Assembly: GCA_964522095.1 (NCBI GenBank)
Contig: CAZFSO010000103.1
Span: 1-6,941, forward strand
Direction of reading: 5' to 3'
DNA from: UBA6054 sp964522095
Lineage (GTDB): Bacteria; Planctomycetota; Phycisphaerae; Phycisphaerales; UBA1924
Length of the DNA: 6,941 nt
Shown here: one piece after another, positions 1 to 5,216 of the stretch
How positions within the stretch are numbered: the first letter of the stretch is position 1
Layout: each line of letters begins with the position of its first letter
Position numbers and translations under genes: made by a program
The notes under the pieces: model-generated
The model's input: only the letters and a program-made list of their open reading frames with translations
What the model was told of the DNA's origin: nothing
Database searches by the model: none

Positions 1-1221
1 CAGGTCGCGGATCTCACCCACCAGGATCACGTCGGGGTCCTGGCGAAGGAACGAACGCAGCGCCTTGGCGAAGGTCAGCCCCGCCTCGGTGTTCACCTGC
101 ACCTGGCACAGCCCGTCGATGTCGTACTCGACCGGGTCCTCGGCGGTCAAAATCTTGGTCTGGATGTTGTTGAGTTCCGACAGCGCCGCGTACAGCGTCG
201 TCGTCTTGCCCGACCCGGTCGGCCCGGTGACGATCACGATGCCGTTGGGCTTCTCGATCAGCCCGCGGAACTTCTCCAGGTCGTCCGGCCGGAAGCCCAC
301 CCGGTCCAGCGACAGTTCCACGTTGCCCCGGTCCAGCACGCGCATCACGCACGACTCGCCGTAGATCGTCGGCAGGATCGCCACGCGCAGGTCCACCGGG
401 TTCCCGCCCACGGTCAACTCGATGCGCCCGTCCTGCGGCAGGCGACGCTCGGCGATGTCCAGGTTCGCCATCACCTTCACGCGGCTCGTGATCGCCGGGC
501 CAAGGTGCTTGGGCGGGGGGACCATCTCGTACAGCACGCCGTCGATGCGGTACCGCATCTTGAACTCGTTCTCGAACGGCTCGAAGTGGATGTCCGACGC
601 CCGGTCCTTGATCGCCTGCAGCAGCACCAGGTTCAGCAGCCGGATGACCTGGTTGTCGTCCGCCGCCTCCAGCACCGCGTCCAGGTCGATCGACTGGTCG
701 CTTCCCCCAAGGTTCTTGAACCGGTCGTTCTGGGCGAGCGCCCCCACCACTTCCGCCATCGACTCCTCGCGGGCGTAGTGCTTGGCGATCACCGCGTCGA
801 TGGCGTCCGACGGGGCGACCGCCGCCTCGACCTTGGCCCCCAGAAGCAGGCGGAGGTCATCCACCGCCTGGAAGTTGCTCGCGCTCTTCATCGCGACCCG
901 CAGTTGCTTGCGGACGGGGTCCCACTTGATCGGCACCACCTGGTACGCCCGGGCGTTCTCCGCGGGGATGGCCGCCAGCGTCTCCTCGGGGATGGTCATC
1001 TTCGCCAGGTCGATGAACTCCATGCCCGCCTGACCCGCCAGCGCCCGGTCCACGTCCCGCTGCGTGCAATACCCCAACTCGACCAGCAGAGCCCCGAGCA
1101 GCACCTTCTGCGTGCGGCTCTTCTGCACCTGCAGCGCCTCATGGACCTGCTCGCGCGTGACCACCCCCAGCTTGGTCAGCACCCGCCCGATCTTGCGGCC
1201 CTTGAGTTCGGAAACGTCCAT
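1..1221 (-). CDS. Second PilB/GspE-type assembly ATPase (C-terminus beyond window edge)
   Basis: This is a hexameric secretion ATPase expected to power pilin or pseudopilin assembly at the cytoplasmic face of a type IV pilus or type II secretion system. The frame runs without a stop from ATG at 1221 to base 1, giving 407 residues; family members are near 560-580, so about 160 are missing. Residues 1-150 resemble an MshEN/T2SSE_N region, with repeats starting KIG (10-12) and LLG (41-43). The N2 domain includes ASDIHFEP and RYRIDGVLYE, followed by Walker A GPTGSGKT (333-340), Asp box AEDPVEY (360-366) and the start of Walker B, RQDPDVILVGE (393-403), two residues before the usual RDxE stretch is cut. 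The His box lies outside. It is downstream of pilT on the same strand, 191 bases away. Membership of the GspE/PilB family is certain; whether it serves a pilus or a secretion system is not decidable here. Confidence 0.93.
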   Translation of the reverse strand, partial: MDVSELKGRKIGRVLTKLGVVTREQVHEALQVQKSRTQKVLLGALLVELGYCTQRDVDRALAGQAGMEFIDLAKMTIPEETLAAIPAENARAYQVVPIKWDPVRKQLRVAMKSASNFQAVDDLRLLLGAKVEAAVAPSDAIDAVIAKHYAREESMAEVVGALAQNDRFKNLGGSDQSIDLDAVLEAADDNQVIRLLNLVLLQAIKDRASDIHFEPFENEFKMRYRIDGVLYEMVPPPKHLGPAITSRVKVMANLDIAERRLPQDGRIELTVGGNPVDLRVAILPTIYGESCVMRVLDRGNVELSLDRVGFRPDDLEKFRGLIEKPNGIVIVTGPTGSGKTTTLYAALSELNNIQTKILTAEDPVEYDIDGLCQVQVNTEAGLTFAKALRSFLRQDPDVILVGEIRDL

Positions 1222-1226
1222 GTGCA

Positions 1227-1231
1227 CTCCC
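1227..1231 (-). promoter_or_regulatory. Ribosome binding site of the second PilB-like gene
   Basis: The minus strand reads GGGAG five bases before the ATG at 1221. It supports this start, which also places the first MshEN-like repeat about ten residues from the N-terminus, as in homologues. Confidence 0.6.
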
Positions 1232-1332
1232 AGACACTGGCGGCCACACCCCGGTCAGGGGCGGAGCCCAAACCTATCCGCAAACGCGCCCTACCGGTTC
1301 TCGCCTGACCCCGTCTGGATCAAAAAGAACCG

Positions 1333-1361
1333 ATGCGACATGTGGAAAATCGGCCATTCAA
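1333..1361 (-). promoter_or_regulatory. Candidate promoter in the pilT to pilB-like gap
   Basis: The 191-base gap 1222-1412 has no gene, but contains a patch (1320-1364) that is about 58% A+T against about one third around it. On the minus strand it holds TTGAAT (1356-1361), a 17-base spacer, and TCGCAT (1333-1338). The match to sigma-70 consensus is modest (4 of 6 and 3 of 6), so this is a weak candidate. The gap length and local A+T rise do suggest that the downstream ATPase can be transcribed separately from pilB-pilT. No convincing rho-independent terminator follows pilT. Confidence 0.2.
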
Positions 1362-1412
1362 AAGCCGCAGGCCAACTCGCCTGTACGGCGGAGTACCGCG
1401 GCAGCACCCGGA

Positions 1413-2537
1413 TCAGGTGACCTCCTTCGACGCCTCGGGGTCGTCCAGTTCCGGACGCCCGATCACCCCGCCCGCCTGATGGACCCGGGTGCGCAAGTCC
1501 GACTGGTTCTTGCACTTGTCGATCATCTCCTCCGCGGAGATCATCCCCCGGCTGTAGAGCGACCACAGGTGGTCGTCCAGCAACTGCATGCCGTACTTCT
1601 TCCCGGTCTGGATGGCCGAGTCAATGCGGAAGGACTTGTTGTCGCGGATGAGGTTGGCGATGGCCGGGGTGATCACGAGGAACTCGTAGGCCGCGACCAT
1701 GCCCTTGGTGTCGATTCGGCCCAGCAGCACCTGCGAAAGCACCGCGATCAGGGCGGTCGACAACTGCACCCGGATCTGGTTCTGCTGGCTGACGGGGAAC
1801 GCATCGACAAGGCGGTCGATGGTCTTGGCCGCCCCGGTGGTGTGCAGGGTCCCGAAAACCAGGTGGCCGGTTTCCGCGGCCCGCACCGCCGCCTCGATCG
1901 TCTCGAGGTCGCGCATCTCGCCGACCAGGATCACGTCGGGGTCCTGACGCAGCGCCCGCCGGAGCGCCTCGGCGAAACTCGGCACGTCGTTGCCCACCTC
2001 GCGCTGGTTGACGACGGACTTCTTGTGGGCGTGGTAGTACTCGATCGGGTCTTCCATCGTGATGATGTGCCGATCGAAGTTCATGTTGACGTAGTCGATC
2101 ATCGTCGCCAAGGAGGTGGTCTTGCCCGACCCCGTCGGTCCGGTGACGAGGAAAAGTCCCCGGGGGCGACGCACCAGGTCCCGGCACATGTCCGGCAGGC
2201 CGATCTGCTCGAATGTCAGCAGACGGTTGGGGATCTGCCGGAGCACGATCGCCAGGTCGCCCTTCTGCCGGAAGACCGACACCCGGAACCGGGCGGCTTC
2301 GCCGTAGGCGAAGCCGAAGTCCGTGCCGCCCTCCTCCTGGAGTTCCTGCTGGTTGCGCTCGGGGGTGATGGCCTTCATGAGGGAGACCATGTCGTCGGAG
2401 TCCAGAACCTTGGTCTGGAGGTTGCGGAGCCCGCCGTGGAGGCGGATGGTCGGCTGGCGTCCCACGGTGAGGTGGAGGTCGGAGCCGCCGGTCTTGACGA
2501 CGGTGTCGAGCAGTCGGTCGATCTGCACGGTTGACAT
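1413..2537 (-). CDS. pilT: PilT, type IV pilus retraction ATPase
   Basis: This is a hexameric ATPase that depolymerises the pilus at the inner-membrane platform and drives twitching or DNA uptake. It has 374 residues, within the normal PilT range. The N-terminal domain has the PilT signature GGSDLHL (17-23). The ATPase core has Walker A GPTGSGKT (133-140), Asp box TMEDPIEY (160-167), Walker B DPDVILVGEMRD (199-210) and His box GHLVFGTLHT (224-233). The retraction-specific AIRNLIRE segment appears as AIANLIRD (292-299), with its first Arg replaced by Ala. The C-terminal GMQLLDDHLWSLY (316-328) is also PilT-like. The start is ATG at 2537, with GGGAG eight bases upstream; the open frame continues much further into pilB but without PilT homology. 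It lies 35 bases after the pilB stop, so the two are probably co-transcribed. The PilT subfamily (PilT, PilT2, PilU-like) is not resolved, though the overall match favours PilT. Confidence 0.95.
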   Translation of the reverse strand: MSTVQIDRLLDTVVKTGGSDLHLTVGRQPTIRLHGGLRNLQTKVLDSDDMVSLMKAITPERNQQELQEEGGTDFGFAYGEAARFRVSVFRQKGDLAIVLRQIPNRLLTFEQIGLPDMCRDLVRRPRGLFLVTGPTGSGKTTSLATMIDYVNMNFDRHIITMEDPIEYYHAHKKSVVNQREVGNDVPSFAEALRRALRQDPDVILVGEMRDLETIEAAVRAAETGHLVFGTLHTTGAAKTIDRLVDAFPVSQQNQIRVQLSTALIAVLSQVLLGRIDTKGMVAAYEFLVITPAIANLIRDNKSFRIDSAIQTGKKYGMQLLDDHLWSLYSRGMISAEEMIDKCKNQSDLRTRVHQAGGVIGRPELDDPEASKEVT

Positions 2538-2545
2538 CGGGTGTT

Positions 2546-2550
2546 CTCCC
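2546..2550 (-). promoter_or_regulatory. Ribosome binding site of pilT
   Basis: GGGAG on the minus strand, eight bases before ATG at 2537. It selects this start over upstream in-frame codons that would run into the pilB coding region, and it sits in the 35-base pilB-pilT gap. Confidence 0.65.
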
Positions 2551-2572
2551 GGGAGTTGGGTTCGGTTCGTCC

Positions 2573-4288
2573 TCAGCCGCCGGTGTCGGCCTGGCTGACG
2601 CGGGCGATCTCTTCGGGTGTGGTGGTGCCGTTGAGCACCTTGAGACGCCCGTCCTCGTGGAGGGGGCGCATGCCCGAGTTGAGCGCCGCCTTGCGCAGTT
2701 CGGAGGCGGGCGCGAGTTTGAAGGCCAACTCGCGCAGTTCCGCGTTCATAAGCATCATCTCGAAGATGCCCTTGCGCCCCTTGTACCCGGTCGGCGCTTC
2801 GGGGCAGCCCACCGGCTTGTAGACCTTGCCCAGGGCGTCCTGCACCTTGAGGTCGATCAGGCTCAGGTACTTGGGGTCCAGTTCCTCTTCGCTGGCGAGT
2901 TGCTTCGACGGGTCGTACAGCACGCGGATCAGGCGCTGGGCCATGACCGCCTGGATCGACGACGCGACCAGGAAGGGCTTGATGCCCATGTCGATCAGGC
3001 GGGTGATCGCGCTGGGCGCGTCGTTGGTGTGCAGGGTCGAGAACACCAGGTGGCCGGTCAGCGCCGCCTGGATGGCGATCTCGCCGACCTCGCGGTCGCG
3101 GATCTCGCCCACCAGGATGATGTTGGGCGCCTGACGCAGCATCGAGCGGAGGATCGCTGGGAAGGTCAGGCCGATGCCCTCGCGCACCTGGCACTGGTTG
3201 ATCCCGTCGAAGTTGTACTCGACCGGGTCCTCGGCGGTGATGATCTTGCGGTCCGGCCGGTTGAGCACGTCCAGCGCCGAGTACAGGGTGGTCGTCTTGC
3301 CCGAGCCGGTCGGCCCGGTGACGAGGAAGATGCCGTTGGGCCGGCGGATGATCCGGTTGAAGATGTCCAGGTTGTCCTGCTCGAAACCGAGGTTGACCAA
3401 GCCGATGCGCACCGCGTCCGGCCTGAGAATACGGAGCACCACCGACTCGCCGTGGTACGCCGGGCACGCCGACACGCGGTAGTCGATCTGCGTACCCCCC
3501 ACCGGGATCTTGATGCGCCCGTCCTGCGGCACGCGCTTCTCGGCGATGTTCATCCCCGCCATCAGTTTCAGGCGCGACAGGATCGAGTTCTGCATGCGCT
3601 TGGGCAGGTTGTCACGCTCGATGCACACGCCGTCGATGCGGTAGCGCAGGCGCACGCGGTCGCCCATCGGCTCGATGTGGATGTCGCTGACCCGCATGCC
3701 CACCGCCTCCTCGAGGATGCGGTTGCACAGCTTGACGATCGGCGAGTCCTCGCTCGACACGTCGATGGACTTGTCCATCGACCGGTCCACCGAACGGTCG
3801 ATCGTGCGGTCGATCGAGTCGGTGACCAGCGATTCCTTGGGCGCCCCGCCCGGCCCCGGCCCGGCCCCCTCGATGAACGCCCGGATCTGGCTCTTGGGCG
3901 CGATCCGCGGCTCGATGTCCATGTTCAGCCGGAACCGCAGGTTGTCCAGCAGTTCCAGGTCCATCGGATCGTGGATGATCAGGCGCATCTTGCCGCCGGA
4001 CTTGCCCAGGGGGAGCACCAGGAACTTCTTGATGATGCCCTCGTCCAGCGACGCCCGGTCGATCTGGTCGCGCACCCCCGGCGCGTCCAGGTCGGCGTAC
4101 TCCAGCCCGTACTGCTCGGCCAGGGCCTTGGCGATCTGCTTCTCGGAGGCCAGGCCCAGCTCCATGGCGGCCTCGCCGATCCGCTTGCCGGTCTGCTTGC
4201 CGTGCTTGAGGGCCCGGTCCGCCTGCTCGGCGTTGAGCACGCCGGAACTGACGAGAATCTGGCCCAACTTCTTCCGCGTTCTCGCCAT
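2573..4288 (-). CDS. pilB: PilB, type IV pilus extension ATPase
   Basis: Hexameric ATPase that drives pilin polymerisation through the inner-membrane platform protein. It has 571 residues, the usual PilB length. Residues 1-140 form an MshEN-like region; the second repeat, starting RIGEAAMELG (36-45), fits the cyclic di-GMP-binding motif including its leading Arg. A linker with a four-residue repeat (157-176) leads to the N2 domain (SDIHIEP 201-207, RYRIDG 215-220). The core has Walker A GPTGSGKT (325-332), Asp box AEDPVEY (352-358), Walker B NIILVGEIRD (389-398) and His box GHLVFSTLHTND (412-423). Near the C-terminus, the CxxC...CxxC zinc site is degenerate: Tyr458, Ser461 and Ala498 replace cysteines, and only Cys495 remains. 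TGYKGRKGIFE (500-510) is kept. The Walker B lead-in is RQAPN, not RQDPD as in the two neighbours. It is first in a likely pilB-pilT operon. A GspE identity is the alternative; adjacency to pilT favours PilB. Confidence 0.93.
   Translation of the reverse strand: MARTRKKLGQILVSSGVLNAEQADRALKHGKQTGKRIGEAAMELGLASEKQIAKALAEQYGLEYADLDAPGVRDQIDRASLDEGIIKKFLVLPLGKSGGKMRLIIHDPMDLELLDNLRFRLNMDIEPRIAPKSQIRAFIEGAGPGPGGAPKESLVTDSIDRTIDRSVDRSMDKSIDVSSEDSPIVKLCNRILEEAVGMRVSDIHIEPMGDRVRLRYRIDGVCIERDNLPKRMQNSILSRLKLMAGMNIAEKRVPQDGRIKIPVGGTQIDYRVSACPAYHGESVVLRILRPDAVRIGLVNLGFEQDNLDIFNRIIRRPNGIFLVTGPTGSGKTTTLYSALDVLNRPDRKIITAEDPVEYNFDGINQCQVREGIGLTFPAILRSMLRQAPNIILVGEIRDREVGEIAIQAALTGHLVFSTLHTNDAPSAITRLIDMGIKPFLVASSIQAVMAQRLIRVLYDPSKQLASEEELDPKYLSLIDLKVQDALGKVYKPVGCPEAPTGYKGRKGIFEMMLMNAELRELAFKLAPASELRKAALNSGMRPLHEDGRLKVLNGTTTPEEIARVSQADTGG
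3761..3820 (-). repeat. Five in-frame 12-base tandem units inside pilB
   Basis: Units lie at 3761-3772, 3773-3784, 3785-3796, 3797-3808 and 3809-3820. On the plus strand each begins GTC, and they differ at several positions. In protein they give DSID, RTID, RSVD, RSMD, KSID (PilB residues 157-176), that is [R/K/D][S/T][I/V/M]D five times. The repeat sits in the linker between the MshEN-like region and the N2 domain. The protein pattern is kept better than the bases, which suggests selection on the peptide. Confidence 0.85.
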
Positions 4289-4505
4289 CCGGGGCGATCC
4301 TCCACAGGGGCTTGAAATCTGCCCGGCGCCGGCCGTTGGGCCTGTCGGGTCTCGATGGTAGGTTCTGGACGGGTCCGGGTCGTCACGCGCGAGAGCCGCG
4401 GCGTCGCCCCGGTCACCGCCCATACGATCCGCACGCCCCGCCTGTTCCAGGCACGCTCGCCCCCACCCAGCCGCGAACCAGCCCCACCACCAGCCGGGAT
4501 CCCGA
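4289..4505. other. Divergent intergenic region between pilB and coaB
   Basis: These 217 bases separate pilB (minus) from coaB (plus) and should contain promoters for both. It is very GC-rich. Only weak -10-like hexamers are visible: TACGAT at 4423-4428 on the plus strand and TACCAT at 4353-4358 on the minus strand. Neither has a well-spaced -35 partner. No small gene, RNA or operator is recognisable, and the longer open frames crossing it are uninterrupted GC-rich sequence without ribosome binding sites or family matches. Confidence 0.4.
4299..4303 (-). promoter_or_regulatory. Ribosome binding site that fixes the pilB start
   Basis: GGAGG on the minus strand, ten bases before ATG at 4288. 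The open frame extends 89 codons further upstream, but that stretch (Trp/Gly/Arg-rich) matches nothing in the family, while MARTRKKLGQ is a normal MshEN N-terminus. The site therefore decides the start. Confidence 0.75.
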
Positions 4506-5216
4506 TTGACCGAACACGCCGACCAACCAAGCCTGCTGATCACCGCCGGGCCCACCTACGAGCCGATCGACGCCGTGCGCTTCATCGGCAACCGTTCGTC
4601 CGGACGCCTCGGCTCGGCCCTCGCCGACGAGGCCGCCCGGCGTGCCTGGCCGGTGACCCTGATGCTTGGGCCGAACGCCCGCGCCCCGGCCGACGCCCGC
4701 GTGCGCGTGCTGCGGTTCGAGTCCACCGCGGACCTTCAATCGCTGCTTGAGGACCAACTGCCCGGCCACGACGTGCTCGTGATGGCCGCGGCCGTGGCGG
4801 ACTTCCGCCCCGCGCCCGACGAGATCGACCCCGCCGGCAAGCGCCGGCGCGACAAGGACGGCCTGACGCTGCGGCTCGAGCCGACGCCGGACCTGCTGGC
4901 CGCGTGCGCCGCCCGGGCACGACCGGACCAGTTGCTCGTCGGCTTTGCGCTCGAGCCCGAGGCCGAACTCCTGGCCTCGGCCCGCAGGAAACTGGCCCGA
5001 AAGAGCATCGACCTGATCGTCGCCAACCCGCTCGAGACCATGGACAGCCCGTCCATCCGCGCCCGCCTGATCGGCAACCCGGCGAAGGGACTCTCCACCG
5101 ACGTCCAGACCGACGGCCCCGTCTCCAAGCCCGCCTTCGCCGGCTGGCTGCTCGACCAACTCGCCCCCCTGGCCCGCCAGCGGGCCGCCCTGGAGCGCAC
5201 CCGTGGCCAAGCGTGA
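4506..5216 (+). CDS. coaB: Stand-alone CoaB, phosphopantothenate-cysteine ligase
   Basis: Cytoplasmic enzyme that joins 4'-phosphopantothenate to cysteine, giving phosphopantothenoylcysteine for coenzyme A synthesis; bacterial enzymes usually use CTP. The 236 residues cover only the CoaB half of the common CoaBC fusion; no CoaC decarboxylase domain precedes it. Motifs in order: ITAGPTYEPID (12-22, usually ITAGGTREPID), NRSSGRLG (29-36) with the Asn that contacts the acyl-cytidylate in relatives, AAAVADFRP (94-102), a basic flap GKRRRDKDGLTL (111-122) matching KIKK...LT, VGFALE (145-150) and KSIDLIVAN (166-174). The start is TTG at 4506. No in-frame ATG, GTG or TTG occurs for at least 80 bases upstream, and the first motif begins at residue 12, so TTG is the best choice, although only a weak GGGA precedes it. 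The end overlaps the next gene by 14 bases. CTP versus ATP use cannot be read from the sequence. Confidence 0.9.
   Translation: MTEHADQPSLLITAGPTYEPIDAVRFIGNRSSGRLGSALADEAARRAWPVTLMLGPNARAPADARVRVLRFESTADLQSLLEDQLPGHDVLVMAAAVADFRPAPDEIDPAGKRRRDKDGLTLRLEPTPDLLAACAARARPDQLLVGFALEPEAELLASARRKLARKSIDLIVANPLETMDSPSIRARLIGNPAKGLSTDVQTDGPVSKPAFAGWLLDQLAPLARQRAALERTRGQA
5192..5195 (+). promoter_or_regulatory. Ribosome binding site inside coaB for the downstream fusion gene
   Basis: GGAG seven bases before GTG at 5203, located within the last codons of coaB. It supports a GTG start that overlaps the coaB stop and suggests translational coupling between the two genes. Confidence 0.65.

Noticed and set aside
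505..1308. Plus-strand open frame (267 codons) opposite the partial PilB-like gene
   Set aside because: Same compositional artefact; the minus strand carries Walker A, the Asp box and the start of Walker B in one stop-free frame.
1359..1374. Sigma-54-like site on the minus strand (TGGCCTGCGGCTTTTG)
   Set aside because: The GG is present, but the GC expected ten bases further is TT, so the core consensus fails.
1479..2534. Plus-strand open frame (351 codons) opposite pilT
   Set aside because: No family match, and fully antisense to a complete canonical PilT.
205..3325. Near-identical segments around 210-235, 2122-2147 and 3297-3322
   Set aside because: These are the Walker A codons of the three ATPases written with the same codon preference; protein conservation explains them.
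2538..3467. Upstream extension of the pilT frame into pilB
   Set aside because: The extension is an out-of-frame reading of pilB with scrambled motif remnants. PilT homology starts at ATG 2537, which has a ribosome binding site.
2531..4315. Long plus-strand open frame (594 codons) opposite pilB
   Set aside because: Its product is dominated by His, Asp, Val, Leu and Arg with no recognisable motif. Long stop-free antisense frames are expected opposite GC-rich genes, and the minus strand encodes a full PilB with all motifs.
4495..4504. Perfect 10-base palindrome CGGGATCCCG just before the coaB TTG, and a similar one (CTCCCGGGAG, 2546-2555) over the pilT ribosome binding site
   Set aside because: Several such palindromes are expected by chance in about 7 kb of GC-rich DNA, and neither leaves room for a stable hairpin loop.
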